Source: Apoda limacodes (taxonomy: Eukaryota > Arthropoda > Insecta > Lepidoptera > Limacodidae). Taken from it: 64,000 nt of DNA. Location: positions 20,374,722 through 20,438,721 of the forward strand of contig OX291550.1 in assembly GCA_946406115.1 (NCBI GenBank). The letters are read 5' to 3'. Both the position numbers and the translations under genes were made by a program. Shown here piece after piece: positions 12,816 through 23,928 of this stretch. The notes below the pieces were generated by a model. It did not search any database, was not told where the DNA came from, and worked only from the letters and a program-made list of their open reading frames with translations. Numbering within the stretch: the stretch's first letter is position 1; each line of letters opens with the position of its first letter.

Positions 12816-13355
12816 TTATATAACAGACAACTGTATAGATGCAAGGATCAAGTTAGGTCTCGTCTACTTCAATGCGATTCGTATTAGGGTGTAGAAGGAT
12901 AAAACCTTGATACGCTTATAACTCCGTGCCCGACATGCTTTTAACAGGCTTTATTTATTGTTTCAATGCAGGTTTATTGATTTACATTTAGGATTTAGCC
13001 ATACATATGGCATGAACGATACCCTGATGCCTATGTATTCTTCCACGGAAAGTTATAAATTAAGAAAGATGATTTCTGTGTATTGAGTTATATAACAGAC
13101 AACTGTATAGATGCAAGGATCAAGTTAGGTCTCGTCTACTTCAATGCGATTCGTATTAGGGTGTAGAAGGATAAAACCTTGATACGCTTATAACTCCGTG
13201 CCCGACATGCTTTTAACAGGCTTTATTTATTGTTTCAATGCAGGTTTATTGATTTACATTTAGGATTTAGCCATACATATGGCATGAACGATACCCTGAT
13301 GCCTATGTATTCTTCCACGGAAAGTTATAAATTAAGAAAGATGATTTCTGTGTAG
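12816..13355. repeat. Perfect 272-bp tandem duplication
   Basis: Unit 12816-13087 is repeated immediately at 13088-13355. Reading both copies base by base I saw no substitution until a small indel in 'tgtgtattgag' versus 'tgtgtaggtattgag' at the end. The unit has no coding potential. The identity implies a very recent duplication or an assembly artefact. Confidence 0.9.
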
Positions 13356-14387
13356 GTATTGAGTAAAAAAATTGTGTAGTTTTTGAGTATAAATACAAAC
13401 TACAAATGTTTTTATCTGATTTTCCGTATTATAACGTAAAAAACACAATTAGAAGATAATGAATTCGTGCACAAAACACACACTGACGACCAAAAATAAC
13501 TACTACATACGGACGATATTTCATAAACTAGTAAAGATAGCTTAACGGAATTAAAAGTACCTATATAAAAAATAGTTTAAGTTTACACATAAAAATTATT
13601 TGATATATTATATTGATTTTATCACTCACACTCTTCCTACACCATACTAACACACCCTCAAAAACACATACGCATACCGACACATAAGCATAATATTTAT
13701 ATTCCAAACACAGATGTTTATTCGATAATATCGAGAAAATCGGATAGATAACGTTTCTTACTATTTTCCTTAATCTCTATTTTGTAATACGTTAAATTAG
13801 AATTAAAACAATAAAATTAGTGATAAATAATATAACATAGAATAAGTAGTCAGTAATTGTTTGATTTTTATAAATTTACATATCTACAAACACACTTTTC
13901 TTCACTATGTAATGTTTTATTATATTCATCTATGATTTCTACAAATACTACTTAAAACAAGTATTTAAGTAACCTCTGCATTATTTTTTACAAATAGTAG
14001 GTAGTATCTAAATAATATCAATCATCTACGTCAGGTGATGACATTGTTAATTCTAATTGTGATAACCAACAAGTAAATAGTCTATTTCACAACTTTAATT
14101 TTTGGTTCATTTAGTGCAGATTTTAGATAATACGGAGGTCGCAGAAAATTCTCTACAAGCCAGGTTAATACTTACTACTACTTACTATTTAACAAAGTTT
14201 TGTTACTACTACTAACTTGTCTGTTGGGAATGTAATTTGTACGATTTTGTAATTTTAATGATTAAAAAATTAAACTTAAATGTTCCTTTGACTTCATAGA
14301 GCTATCATGAGTAGCTCAGGAAATTTTATCGTCTATAAGTAAGTGACTAGTTTTTCTGCTCGTCAGAGTTTAACAATATAGTTAGTT
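13356..14387. other. No gene seen
   Basis: Strongly AT-rich, with scattered short direct repeats such as 'cttactactacttacta'. No exon or element recognised. Confidence 0.45.
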
Positions 14388-14495
14388 ACAAGGACCATAC
14401 CTGTCTGTCTTGTAATTTACTAAAAGTTTTTGTCTGCACAAGGTTTAATTGCCCTAGCTGCTGCAGACAGTTCCAGTCCTAATAAGGTAACTAAT
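14388..14495 (+). repeat. Direct repeat pair, copy 1
   Basis: 'acaaggaccatacctg', 'ttgtaatttactaaaagttt', 'ctgctgcagacagttccag' and 'cctaataaggtaac' recur in the same order at 14752-14872. Copies share most bases but differ in the middle. Function unknown. Confidence 0.6.
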
Positions 14496-14751
14496 GTGCT
14501 TCCTTAGCCGTCATAATTTCAAAAGAAAATGTAACCAGGTTACCAGCTCTTAGTAGTTTCTGAGTAAAATACAAAACAAAAGGTTTTCTGTCATATTTCC
14601 CATGATGTAACACTTAATCTAGAGCAGATTCAAATGAATATACTAAATAAAATATCAACGAATATTACCCACTATCTTATTTACTTCAAACATTACGGGA
14701 GGAAAACAAAAGGCTTTTATTTTGTACATAAAAGCATATTACAATTTAGTA

Positions 14752-14872
14752 AGGTACAAAGGACCATACTTGTGCTGCTTTGTAATTTACTGAAAGTTTA
14801 TGTCGCGTAACACCGGACACGGTTCAATTAACGTAGCTACTGCAGACAGCTCCAGACCTAATAAGGTACCTC
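14752..14872 (+). repeat. Direct repeat pair, copy 2
   Basis: Second, diverged copy of the 14388-14495 block, about 365 bp downstream in the same orientation ('acaaaggaccatacttg', 'tactgcagacagctccag', 'cctaataaggtacc'). Confidence 0.6.
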
Positions 14873-15612
14873 ATACTGTGACACAAAATACCTGCTTAGC
14901 TCTAATTAAGAAGCTAGGGAATCACAGTCTGTTGAAAATCAAGACGTTCTAGATTTAATTAAAGTAAGCGTACGTTGTCATTAATTTATGTTTAAGTTTC
15001 TGCAAATACTCTTTGTCTTTTTTGATAGTAAAATTCAAAAAGGAATACTTGTTATATTAACATTAACCGCAATATTATTAAATAGGGTAGTATGAATGTG
15101 TAAAACTTTTGTTTAGTTACCTCTTTTTAGGTTATCGTAGCCAAACGACTAAAATTAATACAGTTTCGTAATGTCAAACCTTCCGTATTTTGATCTGTTC
15201 TATGAACACCATACTTCATTAGTATATGACCTGGAGGCACGGAAGTGCCCTCGCAAAGACTAGAACGCAAGGCAAACTGCCGTACCATACCATCCTTTTC
15301 TCAAAGTATTTCAGCGTATCTTTTCGCAAAAGTCTAGCAGCGCGGGTTACTGTAGAAGGTTGAAATTCTGTGTATTTAATAAGCTAAGGGTACTCATAAG
15401 AATAACCAACAAAGTAGAGCGCTTATAGCTTCAACCGTTGAGAAGTTAAAAGAGCTAAATTTATGAAAAACTGACTCTTTGAATTATGATTATCAGAGTA
15501 GAAGTATTCCAAAATACCTAGACCTGAAATTTTTTTAAAAAAATTTTGTTCAAATAAAGGAAAACCTATTAAAACCTAGATTTTTAATATCTGGAGTATC
15601 TGATGAACCAGT

Positions 15613-16035
15613 GTGAAACCCAAGAGCTCAGCCAAGAGATGTCAAAATAATGCCGTAGCAAAAGCTATTAAATCTAATAAGTGTTTTATAATGGTGCTTA
15701 CAAGTCAAAGATCGACTGGACTACCTGATGAAGTGAAATCCAAGAGTCCAGCCAAATGTCGCCTTAGTTTGACTAAACTGAAAAAGATATATATTGGCTC
15801 CTCTGTATTCTCGTCTGAGCAATCCTACGTAGGACTTTCAAGGGATGCCAACCTCCGTGGGGTTCAAAGCCAAGGATCAGCTTTAACGAATCATAATCAC
15901 TTAGATGTATTTACCGGTCTTACCTTTCCAAGATTTAAACTTCCAAACCACCAAGAAAAGCTTATAAATATTGCCCAACTAAAACCAAGTTGTGCGAGAA
16001 GGAATAAGAATAAAATTAATTATAAAAACAAGTAG
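15613..16035 (+). pseudogene. Helitron / Pif1-like helicase C-terminal remnant
   Basis: This 140-codon frame contains LSLTKLKKIYIGSSVF followed by SYVGLSRDANLRGV. Pif1-type helicases of Helitrons have near the C-terminus a 'lgSSvFa.GQaYVALSRv..L.GL' block (helicase motif VI with its SR dyad), and this aligns with it well. Everything upstream of motif VI is missing: no Walker A, no Rep domain. A nearby duplicated block (15595-15650 versus 15715-15765) shows the region is rearranged. I infer a dead fragment. Chance similarity is less likely but possible. Confidence 0.5.
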
Positions 16036-16199
16036 GATTTCCCAAAAAAAAATGCTGTAAAAATCTATTGAGATGATTTGTCTATAAAGAGTTGTGTAAA
16101 CTTATAAACAGCCAAGTCTAGTAATAAGCATAAGAAAACGAGTAATTTTAACTTAAATCTGACCTAGTTTATACTTGATAAATTCCGTTCTTTAGATAT

Positions 16200-16222
16200 T
16201 AAATTTTTTTTTTTTTTTTTTT
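16200..16222. repeat. Poly-T tract
   Basis: A run of about 20 T follows 'agatattaaa'. It may be the antisense tail of a degraded retroposon, but no body is recognised next to it. Confidence 0.4.
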
Positions 16223-16429
16223 CAATAAATAGGTGTCAGAAGAGAAAAGAACAAACTGAAATAGTAACGGAATACCGTGGAAGCAACAGAATCAAATAAT
16301 GACTGTAAAAACGCTAGAAGGATGATAAAATAAAAGTAGCCCATCTACAATTGATGAGAATAACAATGGACAAGAGAAAATAGAAAACTCAAGAAGAGGC
16401 CTTTGTCGAAGGACAAGCTTTTGCGAGTA

Positions 16430-16602
16430 ACTTACACCCGTTAACCTTTTTTTTTGTAAACACCTACATGTTTTGCATAGAAACACCCAGACTTATGTTA
16501 GACGAACACAAATGTTCAGCACATAAATGTTTGCCTTGTGCGGGAATAGAACTCAAGTCCCTCAGTTCAGCAGACAGGTTATCCACCTAGCCATGGAGCT
16601 GC
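16430..16602 (-). repeat. tRNA-derived SINE, - strand
   Basis: On the - strand the head reads 'gctccatggctaggtggata', with the B-box region 'gagttctattcccgcac'. Then come 'aaggcaaacatttatgtg' and 'aacatttgtgttcg', matching the SINE at 49660-49915. The open frame across it on + is an artefact of the SINE. Confidence 0.65.
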
Positions 16603-17850
16603 ATAGTAATCAGTTTATTTGTAAGCAAAATAAGATTAGACGTTCTTTATCAAAACATAGTTGTCTAACGCTTTCACGAATTCCAAGTCACATTTTCGTT
16701 AAGAGAGGACATAAAGGTAACTTTTCCATTGTAGGATTGAATTTTCAGTGAGTAAATAAAATCCAAATAAATAATAATAAAAAAAATAGATACTGCATTA
16801 TAATTATAATATCTGGTATAAGCAAAAACATAAAGCAATAAAATTTTCTCGAAAGACAAAAATCAGTCACCTCTATTTTTAGCCAATTTTAGTTTTATTT
16901 CTATAACATATAATTTACCTGAAATTTTATTATGATATTGCTTAATATATTTTTGCCAATACAAATAATATCAGTCAAGTTATTCATGTTTAATATTTTT
17001 CGCCCATACTACGTTCTTATTCCACGTTGTATGCAGATTTTGTCTGGCTTTATGGCCCCCTCTTAACAAAGTCAAATACCAATTGCTTTTCGCTGTTTGT
17101 TAAAAAGAATCCTTAGCATAAAATGCGTATCTTAACTTTGAAAAGACTTCCGCATAACGTCTGACGCTTTCAGGAAATTGTGATGTCGTTTCCGGAGCGT
17201 CATTATGAATGTATTCAAGACTTTCAGGAAAGATTCTTTAAACAACGCCGAGTAACATTTGAAATTGTTTGAATAACAAATGGTGGATGTAGCTTTTACT
17301 CTGTAAATTTTAATTTTATTTTTCTTTTACTATGATACATCCATTCTAAAGTGCTATTTAAATGGATGGAAGAAAATGTGCTTTTTACAAAGCAGAAACT
17401 TATATGCAATAAACAATATATTGTGTGTAATGCTTTCTAGTATTAGATAAACTTATGCCTTAGTAGCATATGTATATGCAATTTGATCATTACCATTATA
17501 TGTTTTTATAATAACTCAGGTTTCACAGTTTTTGCTATTCGCAAACATAAATGTTAATTAAAAAGTTTGCAATTTACAGTTGGGCATGGTGTCCACTTTG
17601 AAGATTGACTGAACTGTTTACAGCGTTTTTATGCTAAATCAAAGCTATTAGAGCAAAGGTCGTTTATTTTTCCTGTTCTTGCTTTTTTTTTCCTAAAATA
17701 AACTTTATTGTAATTTTATTTATCTACAATTCACCAACCAAAAACTGTCTTGACTGATTTTGATTGATAATATAAAAGCAACATCATTGTATCCATAGAA
17801 ATTAGTCATTTTCAATACGAAATTAGACACAAAAACTTTTTACCTAAAAA
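16603..17850. other. No gene seen
   Basis: AT-rich with no recognisable exon. The frames are short and lack splice context. Confidence 0.45.
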
Positions 17851-18076
17851 AAAACCGGCTTCAAAAACATGCACTAAAAAAGTAAAAATAATTACTTGTT
17901 TCCAAAAATTTGATCTGAATTACAATTTGAGGTTAGTGTCTGTGTACCTAACAGTTTACAACACACTTCACTTGCATGACACCAACTTTAAACGGTAAAT
18001 TAGATCAGATTTAGCAATAAGTAATTGTTTTTACCTTTTTAGTGCATATTTTTGAAGACTGTTTTTTTTTTTTTTT
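17851..18076. mobile_element. MITE-like element with inverted ends, copy 1
   Basis: The left end 'aaccggcttcaaaaacatgc' followed by 'actaaaaaagtaaaaat' is mirrored by the right end 'ttttacctttttagtgcat' and 'atttttgaagactgtttttt'. The middle has 'caacacacttcacttgcatg' and 'acaccaacttt'. The same arrangement occurs at 33769-33950. No transposase; a non-autonomous DNA element is inferred. Confidence 0.6.
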
Positions 18077-18214
18077 GTTAAGAAGTTTTATTTCCTGCTT
18101 TAGTGTGACGAACTGGTTTGTTTTCCCCGTACACTAAACACATCTATATTTGTTACAAAATTTTATAATATCATTAACGTAAAAGATGTCTTTCACCAGT
18201 TTTAAATTTACATT

Positions 18215-18830
18215 ATTTTTTTCCAAAAATTTAAGTTTTAAATCCATTAATTAATATGAGACCGGGAGACTCGGGAGTATACTCTTTTGAATAAAAAAAG
18301 ATTTTTGCAAATCGGTTTACAATTGACGAAGAAATCGGTAGACATACATAAAAATAAATATACCGGTCGAACAAATAACCTTCTACTTTTTTGAAGTAGG
18401 TTAAAAAGGCACATAAAAGCTTTTATTTCCAATTTTTCGGACGTAGGTTTTTTCTGCTAGTATTACGCACATTAATTGATATGTAGGCTTTGTTACGAGA
18501 AGGATAAACATTGGCGGTGGTGTTATTTGTCGGTGTCACATTCTAACAATTGGATACAAATGATTGTTATTCTCGCGGCCCTCGGGAAAAATAATGAATG
18601 AAGAGAAACCCGAGCTTTGAACAATCAATCTAGACATCTGATACTTTGCCTTTAAATCACTCTTGTGTGTTGTTTTTAACCGACTTTAAAAAAAGAAGGA
18701 AGGTTCTCAATTCAAATGTTTGAATTTTTTTATTATGTATGTTTGGGCATAACTCCGTATTATGTAGACGAATTTTCAATTTTTTTTTTTGAAAGAGTTA
18801 ACTTCCGTGGTGGTCCCAAAATAATGTAGT
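18215..18830. repeat. Dispersed repeats (two blocks)
   Basis: 18215-18400 ('attaatatgagaccgggaga', 'ggagtatactcttttgaa') matches 34040-34090. 18677-18830 ('aaccgactttaaaaaaagaa', 'ggaaggttctcaatt', 'acttccgtggtggtccc') is a frequent lepidopteran block, with a fragment at 59474-59545. Confidence 0.5.
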
Positions 18831-19077
18831 GAATTTAGAACTTAAATTTTTGGTCAAAAAAAAATCTTATTTATTGGGAACTAGTGAAACTCCTTTTAGT
18901 TGATTATTTTATAAAATTTTGTTACGAGTTTCGTCAATCAAAAGTAAAAAACAAAAACTTTTTAATAAAAATACAATAATAATATAATATAAATCCATTA
19001 TTTACTTTAAACAAACTACTAGTGATTTATGAAGTCCAAGTACATCAAATATACTTAAATATACACTCAAAAGATAA

Positions 19078-19151
19078 ACCTCGATTAAGGACTTGAACCT
19101 GCAAAAATCCCTAAAGACCGCGTAAGTGCTCTGCTATTGAGCTATCGAGGC
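19078..19151 (-). tRNA. tRNA-like sequence, probable pseudogene or SINE head
   Basis: The - strand gives a 74-nt cloverleaf-like sequence. The ends GCCTCGA and TCGAGGT pair over all seven positions (one G-T). The D stem GCTC/GAGC is perfect and the T-loop TTCAAGT is present. The T stem (GCAGG versus CCTTA) is broken, and the anticodon stem has one mismatch with C instead of T at position 33. This points to a decayed tRNA or tRNA-derived SINE head rather than a working gene. Confidence 0.45.
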
Positions 19152-22082
19152 ACAACTTCGATCAATGAAAATCCCAAATACATCATTGCTCTAGAAATGC
19201 GTTCTTTACGAAAGTCATAAACAACGATATTGAGTTTTTGGATATGGCAATAATGATACAGTTTCTTTGAAGGATTTTTACCTTTAGGGAGTCTCAAACC
19301 AAAAGAGAATATTTCTATGTATGTAAGTGTATTTATAATGTATTTCTTATTTCTATATAGATATGTGCATCTATATGAATGATGTGCTAGGACTTTATAA
19401 GTCACTAGAAGTTGTTTATGTTTAAAATCCTATACATAAAATTATGACACAAAATAGTATATTTCGTACCTAGTACAAAATGATGCTTTTTTTACCCAAG
19501 GAAGGAATTTTTCATTTCTGGGATAAGATTTTGTAAGTTCGTAAGATTTTTTATTCCTTAGTGTATTTAATAATGTGTCCGATGGGTTGCATTACTTTAT
19601 TTTTTTTATGAATGGATGTAATCACTAGCTATTGAAACGTCATATATTAGACGAAATTGATGGTTATATACATATATAGCATAACATTATATCGATATCA
19701 GGGTTTTGAGCTTTCTAAGTGTTACTTCCAATAAAATATTTTCGTCAATCTAACTAAAGATAGGTTGGGTTTTGCCACAGTACAGTGTTAGTTCGCTGAG
19801 AAGCTGAATAGCACAAGTGAAGCTATGAATAAATTGGAATCAGAAGTCAGTTTATTTTAGTCAATCAATATCTGCTTGTTAATGCATGAGTTATAACAGC
19901 CTCAATATTACAATATAACTTAAGGCATTTGGTATCACCAGTAGACGGATAGTTAAATTTATTAGACTTTGGAAGTTTATTTTAGCCATAACCATTTTGC
20001 TTGATAGTTGTGTGAGTTGCCTATATATTTACATTTAAAAACACATCCTGGTGACTTAAAAAGTCGTAGTACATCAATTTTACTAATACACCAATCTTCA
20101 TAGAATTAAGAAATAAATTATAAATTTACAAACCTAGAAATAAGTCTCCGAAGAAAATATTTATTGTACATGTCATATAGATACGACGCTTCATCATCGA
20201 TAAAAATATTTTTTTATAGCAATGATGCGGTCAAAAAAGATCAATGTTTACCCCTAGCCTTTTTAATAATAAAATATTGCTCTTAGGTTCATGTCAGTTT
20301 ATTTTTAATGGGACCACAGATGCCAGTTGAGCAATTCAAGTATAAAACAAGCTTAACCCATTTTAAAATTGCTGTCATAAAACAAACAAAAACATGGTGA
20401 TTTTTTTTACTGCATAAATAGTAGTTTAATAAAGGTATCTTTAACAAAAACTTATTTATTTATTTACACGTAAAATGTCAAATTTATAAACAAACAAAAC
20501 AAAAAACAACAAGTTGTTAACTTTATATTGGGACAGAAATAATTTATAGCTGGTTGATACAAAAATCGATTTGGAAACACTTACCACTAGAAAATTATAA
20601 TTTTGTTGCAATACGACTATTTTTATTCCACATGTTTTATAAAATATAAATATTTGTGATAACTATGCGTGTTTATTACCCTTAACTTTAACCTTATCAT
20701 TACATGCACGACAATATAATACTCAAAACTTTCCAAGTTACGCTGTTTGGAATGCAGGGCGTGTTTTGAATTATTGAACAGTATTTGACGAAAGGCATTC
20801 TTGGGATCGAGGTCTCGACCGCTGCCTTGTGTAGAAAGGGAACGAATATTTGAGGATATTGTCACATCATGCCCTTTATTAATTTAACTTTCAATAGCCA
20901 TGTGGTAAGAAACTTGGATTGTTGAGTTGTTATTACCAACTAATTATTTCGTATAAAATTTAGCATAATTATATTGTTTTTTTAGATAAATAATCCAAAA
21001 CTAAAAATAACGTCAGCAAAATTTCAATTTCTTATGGACACAGAATTTCTTCCTTATGCCAACTAATATATAAATTTGAAAGCCTGTTAGTTTGTTTGAG
21101 AGTGCGCACGATTATTATCACGAGACGATACTTGCAACTATATACTATATAATATAGAGGTAGATGTTATACTGATCGCTATGTCATATTATTTGCACAT
21201 GATTTGTAAAATAGGCAGTCACAGTTCTATTGGTCACAGAACTTAAGGCGCAGCAGCTAATTGGTGTCATTAGTTATTTTAATTTTCTTTTCATACAAAG
21301 CAATTTTCAAAAATGTACTACATAGTTAATGTAACACTAGTTATAAGCTAATTTAAAAATGTTTTGTATTGTTTCTGAAATAAATTTTTGTGTTTTATTT
21401 TGCATTTGCCACTTTTAGTTGAAATGTTAACTAAAGCTAATAGATGTGTTCCAGAAATAATGCAAATAGTTCTAAATGTAGCTGATAACGAGTTTTTTTT
21501 TAATTCATATGTATTTCATTTTTAAAATAAGTTTTGTACGACGAGAAAAGAAATAGTTTATACTGGCAGCACAAGTTAGTTGTTATGGGGCCTATAACAA
21601 AAAAAACTGGATTTGAAAGATATAAATTAATAGTTCGGAACGCTAAGTAGACAATTATTCTGCAAGGAAATGCTTTTGGAATATTAGAAAATTGTAAATG
21701 ACTGTACAATATGTTCCTTATTCAAACAATGTGTATGTCTGTTAAATGTGTATGTCTGATCATGCTAGGAAATGTTTTTTCATTCATTTCCATTTTCTTC
21801 TTAAAAGGCACAGATGAAAAAAAAAGGAAACGAATTCAGAATCGTCTTGTGATTTAGATTCTTTTTAATTTAAACCTATACGCTCTGCAAATGTGAAGAA
21901 AAAAAATTGCATTACTATTTTTATTGTATTTAGTGTAGCAAACGTTTTACAGAGCTTTTTGAACTCGTTTCTTTTGCAAACTTAATTGGAATCATTAGTG
22001 TTTGCCTAAGATTGCACATTCTTCATTCAACATTTTTTGAATATTGATGCTTAGGGACAACGAAAAGCAGCAATTTTTGCCA
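19152..22082. other. No gene seen
   Basis: AT-rich, intergenic or intronic. Open frames on both strands are short and lack motifs. No repeat family was identified with confidence. Confidence 0.45.
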
Positions 22083-22545
22083 CGTCGAAACATTAAATTA
22101 CTTAATGTTCCTGATTCTTAGAATTTAGAAAAGCAATTTGAAAAAAATGCAATATCTACTTAAGCTGCTGCGTACTATTGCAAAGATCATCTGTTATTTT
22201 TAGCCTCAATTACTTCCTAACTAGCGCCGACAAAAGATATTATTTATTTACTCTTCGTACAAAAGACATTTCAAAAATTTTATAAACTAGCTAAAGCTAT
22301 TTCTAGAACGCTATACATCGTTTCCAGAATATGCCTATAACTTGTAGATAAAAGAGGCCGTTATAAGCAAAAACGCTCTTTACAACTCACAGATATATTT
22401 TAGAAATATTACATACCGTTCTAAAATAGCTTGTCACTAGCACTAAAATTGGTTTGTTTCATTTTTGAAATGTCTTTTTTACAAAGAGGATAATATCTAT
22501 CGGCGGCGCTAGTTAAGTAGTTACTACACCTTAATGTTTTGACGC
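22083..22545. mobile_element. Fold-back element, long imperfect inverted repeat
   Basis: The left arm (about 22204-22360: 'ctaactagcgccgacaaaag', 'aaaagacatttcaaaaattt', 'ctagctaaagctatttctag') is mirrored by the right arm (about 22375-22525: 'cttgtcactagcactaaaat', 'tttttgaaatgtctttttt', 'cggcggcgctagttaag'). Outer ends 'cgtcgaaacattaa' and 'ttaatgttttgacg' also pair. No ORF. A non-autonomous fold-back or MITE-like element is inferred. Confidence 0.6.
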
Positions 22546-23804
22546 AAATATTAAAAACAATCACCAAAAATATGTCCGACACTTAAGCGATTCTGATGAA
22601 GCCATATATCATTTGAATTCATAGTCACACGAAAAAAAGAATAAGAATCATAAGTATCCTAAAAAAGGATGAAATGCAACACACACTAATATTTTTTCTT
22701 CTATACTTACCATAAAGCTTCCACACTTCTGTATTTCATAAAGGCACTCATGTAAGATCTATTACATTTTTTTTCATATTTGATTGACAAACTCGCCTAT
22801 GTCACCCAATACTAAAATATTGATTCGATATACAACTACAGAGATTAAGGTCTTCTTTTGCTAGAGAGACAGAAAAAGATTTAGTCAGCTGAGTTAGTGC
22901 GGAGCGCTATACTTTACATCTTATTTTATCTTTTAGTCCTATACTACCTCGGTTTATATCATGATTACGGTGACCTTTTTATTACGCTGGTGGCAATTTT
23001 TTTTAGAACTCTCACTCACCACACAGGAAAAATTAACTTTGACCAGGGCTAGCAAAAAAATCAGAGAAAATAACACAATTCATAAATCCGCAAATAACAA
23101 CGATTATAAGAAACAAAATTATTTAGCTAAATTGTTTATATTTCACTGAATCTACTGTATTTATTATGGATAAATTTATTTTTCGATTACAATATTTGTT
23201 TGGTCATGTTTTTATTTATGAAGTAGTTACTTACCATGAAGCCTGAGGGTCTTGACAGCAACCTAGCTTATTATACAGAACTTGTTGTGTTTCTCGTCAC
23301 GTCTTGTCCTACATACCACAATGTTGTTATTGACTATGGTGCTTATGCTACATAAATCATGTAGAACCTTTCTTATGTTATTGAATTTATTAGAGAAATA
23401 TTTTATTATATTTTTCTAGCTGCATTAGTATCCTTGTCTAATAAATACAAAAATATATTTTTATCCTTGATATAATTAATAAGCATTATGTATTATAAAA
23501 GGTTGGAAGTAAAGACTTTAATAATTAGCACTAATATCACAAGAATATAACATTTCTGTGTAACAAAAACAAAGCCACACATAATGGTTGACCCGATAAT
23601 GTTGTTCCTGCGAGGTTGTTTTGATAGAAATAGTTATAATTGGAAATTATTTGCCAGACCCTGACAAGTTACAATTTAAAAAAAGGTAAGCAATAGGCTC
23701 TCCACCTATCACGTTTATGGGACCGAATACGTTCGTAATATCTCTGACCACCGCTTTAGGGATATGCGTCTTGATAATATTGCTCAGATTTTTTTTTGTT
23801 TCAG
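22546..23804. other. No gene seen
   Basis: AT-rich flank upstream of the GC-rich exon at 23805. No motif found. It may contain the promoter or an upstream untranslated exon of the TARP gene, but no signal I could defend. Confidence 0.4.
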
Positions 23805-23928
23805 TAAAACGGAAGAAAGGCATGTGGGGCGGCGGTGCGCAGTGTGTGCATGCCTCACTGCCCCGCGGTGCGCGAGCCCAGCCTGCGCCCACGCTCAGCG
23901 GTGAAATTGAGAGACGCCGCCCGCCCAG
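23805..23928 (+). CDS. stg1: TARP gene, candidate GC-rich 5' exon
   Basis: A CpG-rich block in AT-rich DNA, preceded by a T-rich tract and TTTCAG (acceptor AG at 23803-23804) and ended by CCCAG followed by GTAGGT (donor at 23929). ATG at 23822 opens 35 codons plus two bases (MWGGGAQC...ERRRPP). Joined to an acceptor at 25515-25516 (ATTCCAG, then GCC) it stays in frame and restores the arginine codon AGG. It may therefore encode an alternative cytoplasmic N-terminus, or be a 5' untranslated exon. The polypyrimidine tract at 25516 is weak, which keeps confidence moderate. Confidence 0.5.
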
